A stretch of DNA of 9,792 nt from Burkholderiaceae bacterium (GTDB lineage Bacteria > Pseudomonadota > Gammaproteobacteria > Burkholderiales > Burkholderiaceae_D): assembly GCA_019752915.1 (NCBI GenBank), contig JAIELO010000243.1, positions 1-9,792 on the forward strand. The letters are read 5' to 3'. Below, piece after piece: positions 1 to 8,888 of the stretch. Position numbers and translations under genes: made by a program. Positions within the stretch are counted from its first letter, which is position 1. Every line of letters starts with the position of its first letter. A model generated the notes under the pieces. It was not told where the DNA came from. It saw only the letters and a list, made by a program, of their open reading frames with translations, and did not search any database.

Positions 1-983
1 GTAAAGCCGGTACCGCTGTATTTACTCCGGCACTGTCAGGCGAAAGTCTGTACGTGGCCGATGGTGACGGCGCACTGGTACGTCTGAATGCGGCCACCGG
101 CAAAGAGCAGTGGCGTGTCAAAACCGGCACCGATCTGACGGCCGGTGTGGGCAGCGATGGCGAGGTACTGGCAGTGGGTGGCACCAAGGGTGTTATCCTT
201 GCGTACGATGTCAGTGGCAAACAGTTGTGGAAAGCACAAGCTAGCAGCGAAGTGCTGTCGGCACCGGTGGTCGGTGGCGGGGTAGTGGTGGTGCGCAGTG
301 TCGATAACCAGATTACTGCCTACGACGCTAAAACCGGCGTGAAACGCTGGTCGGTGGCACGCACCACCCCGGCGCTGACGCTGCGCAATGCGCCCGGCAT
401 GGTGATCAACGGCCCGAATGTGTATGTGGCCCAGCCGGGCGGCAAGCTGCTGGTGCTGACGCTGGCAACCGGTCTGCAGCGCTTTGAAGTGGTGGTTGGT
501 GAGCCACGCGGCGCGACCGAACTGGAACGTGTGACCGATATTGCCGGCACTCCGGTGATTTTCGAAAAAGATGTGTGCGCGGTGTCGTATCAGGGCCGGG
601 TGGCCTGCTTTGATGCGCTGACCGGTGCGCCGCACTGGAGCAAGCCAGCTTCGTCCGATGTGGGCGTGGCGGTGGACCAGCGTTTTGTATTCGTCTCCGA
701 CGACAAAGGTGAAGTTGCAGCCTACAGCCGTGAAAACGGCAGCAACGCCTGGAAGAATGACAAACTGTCCTACCGCCGCCTGTCGACCCCTGTGTCGTAC
801 GGTCGTGCCGTGGCAGTCGGTGACTTCCAGGGGTATGTCCATCTCCTGTCGCGGGAAGATGGCGCATTTATAGGTCGCGCCGCGACCGATGGCAGCCCGA
901 TTCAATCGGACCCTGTGATCGCCGGCGCGAATTTGATTTTCCAAACCCAATCAGGGACAGTGACCGCACTCGCGGTCGAGTAA
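1..983 (+). CDS. bamB: Outer membrane protein assembly factor BamB, 5'-truncated by window edge
   Basis: BamB is an outer-membrane-anchored periplasmic lipoprotein of the BAM complex, which inserts beta-barrel proteins into the outer membrane. The frame is open from base 3 (bases 1-2 end a split codon), leaving 326 residues against roughly 380-390 in the family, so the signal peptide, lipobox cysteine and first blade strands lie outside the window. Repeated beta-propeller (PQQ-like) blade ends are visible: AATGKEQW, DVSGKQLW, DAKTGVKRW, LATGLQRF, DALTGAPHW, RENGSNAW and REDGAFIG. The segment RGATELERVTDIAGTPV matches a conserved BamB stretch. The stop TAA is three bases before der, the bamB-der linkage common in proteobacteria, which suggests co-transcription. 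The GTG at 54 is an internal valine codon and not a start. Identification is firm from the repeat pattern plus neighbour; a generic PQQ-repeat protein is the unlikely alternative. Confidence 0.93.
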   Translation, partial: KAGTAVFTPALSGESLYVADGDGALVRLNAATGKEQWRVKTGTDLTAGVGSDGEVLAVGGTKGVILAYDVSGKQLWKAQASSEVLSAPVVGGGVVVVRSVDNQITAYDAKTGVKRWSVARTTPALTLRNAPGMVINGPNVYVAQPGGKLLVLTLATGLQRFEVVVGEPRGATELERVTDIAGTPVIFEKDVCAVSYQGRVACFDALTGAPHWSKPASSDVGVAVDQRFVFVSDDKGEVAAYSRENGSNAWKNDKLSYRRLSTPVSYGRAVAVGDFQGYVHLLSREDGAFIGRAATDGSPIQSDPVIAGANLIFQTQSGTVTALAVE

Positions 984-986
984 ATA

Positions 987-2333
987 ATGAAGCCGGTAAT
1001 CGCACTAGTGGGTCGACCCAATGTAGGGAAATCGACCTTGTTCAATCGTCTGACCCGCTCGCGCGACGCGCTGGTGGCGGACTTGCCCGGGCTGACGCGT
1101 GATCGTCACTACGGCGAGGGCCGTGTCGGCGAACGTCCCTTCCTCGTCATCGACACGGGCGGCTTCGAGCCGGTCGCCAAGGAAGGCATCATGCACCAGA
1201 TGGCGCTGCAGACCAAGCAGGCCGTGGCCGAAGCCGACATCGTCGTGTTTCTGGTCGACGGCCGTCAGGGTCTGACGCCGCACGACAAAACCATCACTGA
1301 CTTCCTGCGCAAGAGCGGTCGTCCGGTGATGCTGGTCGTGAACAAGTCGGAAGGCATGCGCTACACCTCGGTGGTGGCGGACTTCTACGAGCTCGGTCTG
1401 GGCGAACCGTATTCGATTTCCTCGGCACACGGCGACGGCGTGGCCGATCTGGTGGAAGAGGCACTGAACCTGGCGTTTGCCCAGCGTCCGGAAGATCCGG
1501 AAGAGCTGGAAAAGACCGACCACGGTATCAAGATCGCGCTGGTTGGCCGGCCTAACGTGGGTAAGTCGACCCTGATCAACACCTTGCTCGGTGAAGAGCG
1601 CGTGATCGCCTTCGACATGCCGGGCACCACCCGCGATTCGATCGAGATTCCGTTCGAGCGCGAAGGTAAGCAGTACACGCTGATTGACACGGCCGGTATC
1701 CGCCGTCGCGGCAAGGTGTTCGAAGCGATCGAGAAATTCTCGGTGGTGAAAACCCTGCAGTCGATTTCGGAAGCGAACGTGGTGGTGCTGCTGCTGGATG
1801 CCCAGCAGGACATCTCCGAGCAGGATGCCCACATCGCCGGCTTCGTGCTGGAAACGGGCCGCGCACTGGTGGTGGCGGTCAATAAGTGGGACGGTCTGCG
1901 TACCGACGAACGCGATGAAATCAAGATCGACATCGACCGCAAACTGGACTTCCTGTCCTTCGCCAAGACCCATTTCATCTCGGCACTGAAAGCGCAGGGC
2001 ATCGGCCCGCTGATGAAGTCGGTGGACTCGGCCTATGCCGCGGCTACGGCGAATCTGTCCACCCCTAAGCTGACCCGGGCACTGATCGAAGCGGTCGAGA
2101 AGCAGGAGCCGCGTCGCAAGGGTTCGATCCGTCCGAAGCTGCGTTATGCGCACCAGGGTGGTATGAATCCGCCGGTGATCGTGATTCACGGTAATGCACT
2201 CGATGCGGTGGGTGAACCCTACAAGCGCTATCTGGAAAAGCATTTCCGCGATACCTTCTCGCTGATCGGTACGCCACTGCGCATCGAACTGCGTACCGGT
2301 AAGAACCCGTTCTCCAAAACGGGCGGGAAATAA
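987..2333 (+). CDS. der: Ribosome biogenesis GTPase Der (EngA)
   Basis: Der is an essential cytoplasmic GTPase with two tandem G domains that acts in maturation of the 50S ribosomal subunit. The 448-residue product shows both domains. Domain 1 has GRPNVGKS (9-16), DTGG (56-59), NKSE (119-122) and an SSAHGDG stretch (145-151). Domain 2 has GRPNVGKS (187-194), DTAG (234-237), NKWD (299-302) and SALK (332-335). The C-terminal ~85 residues, with [14 protein letters not shown] and an [11 protein letters not shown] ending, fit the KH-like RNA-binding domain. Length is typical of betaproteobacteria and shorter than the ~490 residues of E. coli Der. The ATG is three bases after the bamB stop and has only a weak GAG-type ribosome site inside the bamB end, so translation is probably coupled to bamB. 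All GTPase motifs are intact. Confidence 0.98.
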   Translation: MKPVIALVGRPNVGKSTLFNRLTRSRDALVADLPGLTRDRHYGEGRVGERPFLVIDTGGFEPVAKEGIMHQMALQTKQAVAEADIVVFLVDGRQGLTPHDKTITDFLRKSGRPVMLVVNKSEGMRYTSVVADFYELGLGEPYSISSAHGDGVADLVEEALNLAFAQRPEDPEELEKTDHGIKIALVGRPNVGKSTLINTLLGEERVIAFDMPGTTRDSIEIPFEREGKQYTLIDTAGIRRRGKVFEAIEKFSVVKTLQSISEANVVVLLLDAQQDISEQDAHIAGFVLETGRALVVAVNKWDGLRTDERDEIKIDIDRKLDFLSFAKTHFISALKAQGIGPLMKSVDSAYAAATANLSTPKLTRALIEAVEKQEPRRKGSIRPKLRYAHQGGMNPPVIVIHGNALDAVGEPYKRYLEKHFRDTFSLIGTPLRIELRTGKNPFSKTGGK

Positions 2334-2348
2334 GGCGTTTTTAAGGAT

Positions 2349-2376
2349 TTTTTTTGCGCTACACAAAGCAAAAAAA
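2349..2376. repeat. AT-rich inverted repeat, 9-bp stem, 10-base loop, downstream of der
   Basis: The left arm TTTTTTTGC (2349-2357) and right arm GCAAAAAAA (2368-2376) pair perfectly around a 10-base loop, 15 bases after the der stop. A G·T pair could extend the stem to ten. It is not a classic intrinsic terminator for the + strand because the T run is in the left arm rather than after the hairpin. A T run following the stem would occur only on the - strand, where no gene lies. Upstream, AAAACG (2316-2321) can also pair with CGTTTT (2336-2341) before the T8 tract at 2348-2355, a weak terminator-like alternative for bamB-der. The function is undecided; the pairing itself is directly visible. 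Confidence 0.5.
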
Positions 2377-2432
2377 GTCAAAACAGGTTACAGTGGCTTA
2401 GAAGCACCATTCTCTCTCTGGCGAGCGGTGTT

Positions 2433-2460
2433 TCAACGAAAATCATTTGACTTTCGTTGA
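2433..2460. promoter_or_regulatory. Perfect 9-bp inverted repeat overlapping the putative hfq promoter
   Basis: The arms TCAACGAAA (2433-2441) and TTTCGTTGA (2452-2460) are exact reverse complements separated by 10 bases. The right half covers the end of a candidate -35 box (TTGACT, 2447-2452). The centre-to-centre arm spacing of 19 bases (about two helical turns) fits a dimeric regulator binding one DNA face. No T run follows, so it is not a terminator. I do not recognise the motif as belonging to a named regulator. It could also be an RNA stem-loop if transcription starts further upstream. Confidence 0.45.
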
Positions 2461-2476
2461 GCCACGTACTTGAAAT
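2447..2476 (+). promoter_or_regulatory. Candidate sigma70 promoter for hfq
   Basis: TTGACT (2447-2452) matches the -35 consensus at five of six positions. TGAAAT (2471-2476), 18 bases on, matches the -10 consensus at four of six. Transcription would start near 2483 and give a leader of about 44 bases before the hfq ATG. The position within the only sizeable gap between der and hfq supports a promoter here, but the -10 is weak and no start has been mapped. Confidence 0.4.
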
Positions 2477-2526
2477 TAAGCGTTTCGCCTCCAAATCGAA
2501 CACAACAACACAAAAATGGAGCTGTT

Positions 2527-2763
2527 ATGAGCAACAAAGGGCAACTGTTACAAGACCCATTCCTCAATGCCTTGCGCAAAGAGCACGTGCCGGTATCGAT
2601 CTATCTGGTCAACGGCATCAAGCTGCAAGGTCACATCGAATCGTTCGATCAGTACGTTGTGCTGCTGCGCAATACCGTGACGCAAATGGTGTACAAACAC
2701 GCCATTTCGACCGTGGTGCCGGCCCGTGCCGTCAACCTGAGCATCGATTCGGACGCGGAATAA
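2527..2763 (+). CDS. hfq: RNA chaperone Hfq
   Basis: Hfq is a hexameric Sm-like RNA chaperone that pairs small RNAs with target mRNAs and affects mRNA stability. The 78-residue product carries the complete Sm fold: Sm1 runs through [12 protein letters not shown] and [11 protein letters not shown], and Sm2 is [10 protein letters not shown] (56-65). Proximal-face uridine-binding residues Q9, F40, Q42, K57 and H58 are present, as are distal-face Y26 and K32 (E. coli numbering plus one). The rim patch reads RKEH (17-20), less basic than the RRER of E. coli. The tail after the core is short and ends acidic (DSDAE), unlike the long E. coli tail. The ATG at 2527 was chosen because GGAG (2518-2521) lies five bases upstream and the protein then starts like known Hfq. 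An in-frame TTG at 2470 would add 19 residues unlike any Hfq. Confidence 0.98.
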   Translation: MSNKGQLLQDPFLNALRKEHVPVSIYLVNGIKLQGHIESFDQYVVLLRNTVTQMVYKHAISTVVPARAVNLSIDSDAE

Positions 2764-2811
2764 GCACTTGCCGCAACGTCTACCATTCACCTGTCTCACT
2801 CGCCTGACCGT

Positions 2812-4023
2812 ATGCGTGCTGCACTAGTCGGTATCGACTTCGGTCAGGGCGATTTCGCCGCTAGCGTCGAGGAACTGCAATTACTGGCCCGTTCGGCCGG
2901 TGCAGATCCGATCACGACCATTACGGCTAAGCGGGCGGCGCCGGACGCCGCCTACTTCGTCGGCAGCGGCAAGGCTGACGAAATCGGCCTTGCGGTGCTT
3001 GATCACGGCATCGAAATCGTCATCTTCAATCACGCGCTGTCGCCAGCCCAGCAGCGCAATCTGGAAAAGCGCCTGAATATCCGGGTGCTGGACCGTACCA
3101 GCCTGATTCTCGATATTTTTGCCCAGCGTGCCGCTTCCCATGAAGGTAAGCTGCAAGTCGAGCTGGCCCAGTTGCAGCATCTGGCCACCCGCCTGATTCG
3201 CGGCTGGACCCACCTGGAACGTCAGAAGGGCGGTATCGGTCTGCGCGGTCCCGGTGAAACCCAGCTCGAGACCGACCGCCGGCTGATCGGCGAGCGCGTC
3301 AAAGCGCTGCGCGCGCGGCTGGACAAGCTGCGCAAGCAGCATGAAACCCAGCGCCGTTCGCGTGGCCGCAGTCAGACCTTCTCGGTGTCGCTGGTCGGCT
3401 ATACCAATGCCGGCAAGTCGACCCTGTTCAATGCCCTGACCAAGGCCGGCGTGTACGTCGCCGACCAGTTGTTCGCTACCCTGGATACCACCTCGCGCCG
3501 CGTCTATATGGGGCAGGAAGTGGGTAATGTGGTGGTGTCGGATACGGTCGGTTTCGTGCGCGAACTGCCGCACCAGCTGGTGGCGGCATTCCGCGCCACG
3601 CTGGAAGAAACCATACACGCCGATCTGCTGCTGCACGTGGTCGACGCCTCGTCGCCGGTGCGCATGGAGCAGATCGAGCAGGTCAATCTGGTGCTCAAGG
3701 AAATTGGTGCCGATCATATTCCGCAGATTCTGGTGTGGAACAAGATCGACGCGGCCGAACTGGAGCCCTCGGTTGAGCGCGATGAATATGATAAGATTTC
3801 CCGCGTCTTCCTCAGCGCCCGTACCGGTGCCGGTCTGGATCTGATGCGTGGCGCCATTGTCGAATGGGCCAAGCAGGCGCCCGGTGCGCGGCTCCAGCAG
3901 GCTTATGACTGCGGGGATGGCGAGACAGTAGAAGTAGCAGCAGAAGCAGTAGAAGCGACCGACGCAGAAGATGTCACGGCAGCAGCAAGCAGTCCCACCC
4001 TCACTCAAGTTGGATCACACTAA
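2812..4023 (+). CDS. hflX: GTPase HflX
   Basis: HflX is a cytoplasmic GTPase that binds the 50S subunit and splits stalled or stress-arrested ribosomes. The 403-residue protein has the N-terminal HflX domain (about 1-110), a helical linker, the family signature around GGIGLRGPGETQLETDRR (140-157), then the G domain: GYTNAGKS (196-203), DTVGF (244-248), NKID (310-313) and SARTG (335-339). Residues after about 360 form an Ala/Glu-rich tail (VEVAAEAVEATDAED) that is low in complexity and probably disordered. The ATG is 48 bases after the hfq stop and has no clear ribosome site, yet the protein starts at the expected place in the family (ALVGIDF). The gene is in the same frame as hfq, with only the hfq TAA and 16 sense codons between them. 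Co-transcription with hfq is likely, as in many proteobacteria. Confidence 0.97.
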   Translation: MRAALVGIDFGQGDFAASVEELQLLARSAGADPITTITAKRAAPDAAYFVGSGKADEIGLAVLDHGIEIVIFNHALSPAQQRNLEKRLNIRVLDRTSLILDIFAQRAASHEGKLQVELAQLQHLATRLIRGWTHLERQKGGIGLRGPGETQLETDRRLIGERVKALRARLDKLRKQHETQRRSRGRSQTFSVSLVGYTNAGKSTLFNALTKAGVYVADQLFATLDTTSRRVYMGQEVGNVVVSDTVGFVRELPHQLVAAFRATLEETIHADLLLHVVDASSPVRMEQIEQVNLVLKEIGADHIPQILVWNKIDAAELEPSVERDEYDKISRVFLSARTGAGLDLMRGAIVEWAKQAPGARLQQAYDCGDGETVEVAAEAVEATDAEDVTAAASSPTLTQVGSH

Positions 4024-5303
4024 TGCGTGTCCCCTCGATTTTCAAACGTCTCGGCCTGAAAGCCAATCTGAATGACCCGCGCTGGGGTTCGGATCAGCAG
4101 GACGGCAAGCCGCAAGCCAACGAAGGCAAAAAGCCGGGCGAAGGCCCGCCCGATATGGAACAGCTGTGGCGCGATTTCAATCAGCGCCTGAACGGTCTGT
4201 TCGGCCAGAACAAGCGCCCGGACGGCAATGGCGGTGCGACGCCGCCAAATCGTCCCGGTCCGGATGCTGCCGGCCTGCGTGCCACGGCTGGCGCCGTGGC
4301 CGCGGTAATCGGCCTGATCTGGCTGGCCAGCGGTTCCTTCATCGTGCAGGAAGGTCAGACCGGCGTGGTCTACACCTTCGGCAAAATCAGCCACACCACC
4401 GGTGCCGGTTTTAACTGGCGCTGGCCGTATCCGTTCCAGAGCGATGAAACGGTGAAAGTGTCGCAGATGCGCATGGTGGAAATCGGCTATCGCGGCAATA
4501 TCAAGAACAAGCAGGCGCGCGAGTCGCTGATGCTGACGGACGATGAAAACATCATCGACATCCAGTTCGCCGTGCAGTTCAAGCTGAAAGATCCGGTAGC
4601 CTGGCTGCTGAATAACCGCGACGAAGAAGATACCGTGCGTCAGGTGGCGGAAACTGCTATTCGCGAAATCGTCGGTAAGAACAAGATGGACTTCGTGCTG
4701 TACGAAGGCCGTGACAAGGTGGCGCTGGAAACCCAGCAACTGATGCAGCAGATTCTCGACCGTTACGCTTCCGGCGTACTGATATCGAACGTGACGCTGC
4801 AGGCCGTGCAACCGCCCGAGCAGGTGCAAGTGGCGTTTGACGATGCCGTACGTGCAGGGCAGGATCGCGAGCGCCAGAAGAATGAAGGTCAGGCTTACGC
4901 TAACGACGTGATTCCGAAAGCCCACGGTACCGCTTCGCGTCTGCTGCAGGAATCCGAGGGCTATCGCTCGATGGTGGTGGAAAACGCTACCGGTAACGCG
5001 GCCCGCTTCAAGCAGGTACTGACCGAGTATCAGAAAGCGCCTGCTGTGACGCGTGACCGCATGTATCTGGAAACCATGCAGCAGATTTATTCGAGTGCCA
5101 GCAAGGTGATGGTGGATGCCAAGTCGGGCAGCAATCTGCTGTATCTGCCGCTTGATAAGCTGATTGCGCAAGCCGCCGCGAGCGATGTTGCCAACGCCGC
5201 CAAGCCTGCTGCGACCAGCACTGAAGCAATTCCGACGGTGGAAGTGAACCGTCAGCGTGATCCGCGTGCGCGCGAAGCCTTACGTGACCGGGAGAGCCGT
5301 TAA
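4023..5303 (+). CDS. hflK: FtsH protease modulator HflK (SPFH/band 7 family)
   Basis: HflK forms a large cage-like inner-membrane complex with HflC around the AAA protease FtsH and modulates its access to membrane substrates. The 426-residue product begins with a Gly/Pro/Gln-rich cytoplasmic segment (about 20-85, including NDPRWG and PPDMEQLWRDFN), followed by one transmembrane helix (about 88-105, AVAAVIGLIWLASG). The SPFH/band 7 domain follows from QEGQTGVVYTFGK (109-121), then a helical stretch with VQPPEQVQVAFDDAVRA (262-278) and RERQKNEGQAYANDV typical of HflK. The C-terminal ~40 residues are Ala-rich, then charged. The ATG shares its A with the hflX stop (TAATG); a weak GGA lies eight bases upstream, so coupling to hflX is likely. 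The partner hflC follows directly. Confidence 0.96.
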   Translation: MRVPSIFKRLGLKANLNDPRWGSDQQDGKPQANEGKKPGEGPPDMEQLWRDFNQRLNGLFGQNKRPDGNGGATPPNRPGPDAAGLRATAGAVAAVIGLIWLASGSFIVQEGQTGVVYTFGKISHTTGAGFNWRWPYPFQSDETVKVSQMRMVEIGYRGNIKNKQARESLMLTDDENIIDIQFAVQFKLKDPVAWLLNNRDEEDTVRQVAETAIREIVGKNKMDFVLYEGRDKVALETQQLMQQILDRYASGVLISNVTLQAVQPPEQVQVAFDDAVRAGQDRERQKNEGQAYANDVIPKAHGTASRLLQESEGYRSMVVENATGNAARFKQVLTEYQKAPAVTRDRMYLETMQQIYSSASKVMVDAKSGSNLLYLPLDKLIAQAAASDVANAAKPAATSTEAIPTVEVNRQRDPRAREALRDRESR

Positions 5304-6217
5304 TGAACCGTATAGCCAGTATCCTTGTAGCGGCGTTTGTCGCCTTCCTGCTGCTGTCGTCCACTGTGTTCGTGGTCGATCAGCGCAAATATGCGATCGT
5401 GTTCGCGCTCGGTCAGATCAAGGAAGTGATCCGCGAGCCGGGCCTGCACTTCAAGCTGCCACCGCCGTTCCAGAACGTGGTGTTCCTCGACAATCGCCTG
5501 CTGACGATCGAATCGGCCGATGCCGAGCGTTTCATCACGGCCGAGAAGATGAATATTCTGGTCGACAGTTTCGTGAAATGGCGCATCGGCCGTGCCGATG
5601 GTCAGGCCAAGCTGTATTACGTGACCTTCAACGGCGATGAGAACCGTGCGCGTGACCGCATGTCGCAAATCGTCAAGGCGGCGCTCAACGAAGAAATTAC
5701 CAAGCGCACCGTGGGCGAAGTGATTTCTGGTCAGCGCGGCAAGGTGATGGAGGGTATCCGCACCAAGGTGGTGGCCGAAGCGACCCAGATCGGTGTCGAG
5801 ATCATCGATGTGCGCCTGAAGCGGGTCGAGTACGTCGAGCAGATTAATAACTCGGTGTATGACCGCATGAAGGCCGAGCGTCTGCGCGTGGCCAATGAGC
5901 TGCGTTCGACCGGTTCGGCCGATTCGGAAAAAATCCGCGCCGATGCTGATCGTCAGCGTTCCGTGATTCTCGCGGAAGCGTATCGCGATGCCGAGCAGAT
6001 TCGCGGTGAGGGCGATGCCAAGGCGTCGGCCATCTATGCCGAAGCCTTCGGTAAAAATCCCGAGTTCTACAAGTTCTATCGTAGTCTGGAAGCGTATCGC
6101 GCTACCTTCAAAAATCACGGCGACGTGATGGTGATGGATAGCAGTTCCGACTTCTTCAAATACTTCAAAAGCTCCGGCACTGCCGGTGGCGCCGCCCCTG
6201 CTGCGGGCAAGAAGTAA
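5303..6217 (+). CDS. hflC: FtsH protease modulator HflC (SPFH/band 7 family)
   Basis: HflC is the obligate partner of HflK in the inner-membrane HflKC complex that surrounds FtsH. The 304-residue product has an N-terminal signal-anchor helix (about 4-24, IASILVAAFVAFLLLSSTVFV). The SPFH domain starts at VVDQRKYAIVFALGQ and contains EPGLHFKLPPPFQNV (45-59) and the conserved LTIESADAERFIT stretch. A long charged coiled-coil region follows (about 180-250, RMKAERLRVANELRS, RADADRQRSVILAEAYRDAE), then EFYKFYRSLEAYR and an SSDFFKYF motif typical of HflC. The C-terminus is a short Gly/Ala tail. It is somewhat shorter than E. coli HflC (about 334). The ATG overlaps the hflK stop by one base (TAATG), with GGGAG (5290-5294) eight bases upstream, so equal expression with hflK is plausible. 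Confidence 0.97.
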   Translation: MNRIASILVAAFVAFLLLSSTVFVVDQRKYAIVFALGQIKEVIREPGLHFKLPPPFQNVVFLDNRLLTIESADAERFITAEKMNILVDSFVKWRIGRADGQAKLYYVTFNGDENRARDRMSQIVKAALNEEITKRTVGEVISGQRGKVMEGIRTKVVAEATQIGVEIIDVRLKRVEYVEQINNSVYDRMKAERLRVANELRSTGSADSEKIRADADRQRSVILAEAYRDAEQIRGEGDAKASAIYAEAFGKNPEFYKFYRSLEAYRATFKNHGDVMVMDSSSDFFKYFKSSGTAGGAAPAAGKK

Positions 6218-6225
6218 GGCTTAAC

Positions 6226-6259
6226 CCCTGACAGGATGCCGGATGGCATCCTGTCAGGG
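6226..6259 (+). terminator. Perfect 15-bp hairpin after hflC, terminator-like but without adjacent T tract
   Basis: CCCTGACAGGATGCC (6226-6240) and GGCATCCTGTCAGGG (6245-6259) are exact complements around a GGAT loop, starting eight bases after the hflC stop. The stem is GC-rich and very stable. The nearest T run is TTTTT at 6284-6288, 24 bases on, after a small 4-bp hairpin (GTGC/GCGC, 6269-6280), so classic Rho-independent termination at this stem is not supported. It may protect the hflC mRNA 3' end from exonucleases, form part of a composite terminator, or bind a protein as DNA. It is the strongest secondary structure in the window. Confidence 0.6.
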
Positions 6260-6291
6260 CGGTTCCGCGTGCTTTAGCGCATCTTTTTCTC

Positions 6292-6318
6292 CTGTCAAAA
6301 CGCATTTTCGCGTAAAAT
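6292..6318 (+). promoter_or_regulatory. Candidate promoter for hisZ-purA group
   Basis: TAAAAT (6313-6318) matches the -10 consensus at five of six positions in the gap before hisZ. The best -35 is CTGTCA (6292-6297), four of six matches with a short 15-base spacer, so the pairing is weak. Transcription would start around 6325, giving a leader of about 75 bases. A promoter is expected here if the upstream hairpin ends the hfl transcript, but the assignment rests on the -10 alone. Confidence 0.35.
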
Positions 6319-6349
6319 ATCAGGTTCGGCCTACCGCTTGTCGGTCGAC

Positions 6350-6376
6350 GTGCGCGTTGCGCATTGTTCATTTTTT
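6350..6376 (+). promoter_or_regulatory. Leader hairpin followed by T6 upstream of hisZ; possible attenuator or terminator
   Basis: GTGCGC (6350-6355) and GCGCAT (6359-6364) can form a 6-bp stem with one G·U pair and a GTT loop; a bulged T would allow two more pairs. Six bases later comes TTTTTT (6371-6376), which ends 23 bases before the hisZ start. The layout resembles a weak intrinsic terminator placed between the candidate promoter and the gene. It could be a leader attenuator, the true end of the hfl transcript, or a U-rich ribosome standby site for hisZ. No leader peptide rich in a single amino acid was seen. Confidence 0.3.
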
Positions 6377-6399
6377 AATTACTTCAGTCTCAGTTTCCC

Positions 6400-8875
<2,476 letters not shown>

Positions 8876-8888
8876 TAAGGACTGAGTT

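Noticed and set aside
36..950. Long open frame of 304 codons on the - strand across bamB
   Set aside because: It is an antisense shadow of a GC-rich gene: no recognisable domain, His/Arg/Gln-rich composition typical of reversed coding frames, and the + strand has clear BamB repeats.
1005..2381. 458-codon open frame on the - strand across der
   Set aside because: Antisense to an intact Der with all GTPase motifs; the translation shows no known fold and a His/Gln/Arg bias typical of shadow frames.
2470..2526. N-terminal extension of Hfq from a TTG at 2470
   Set aside because: No ribosome site precedes it, the added residues do not resemble Hfq, and the ATG at 2527 has GGAG at ideal distance.
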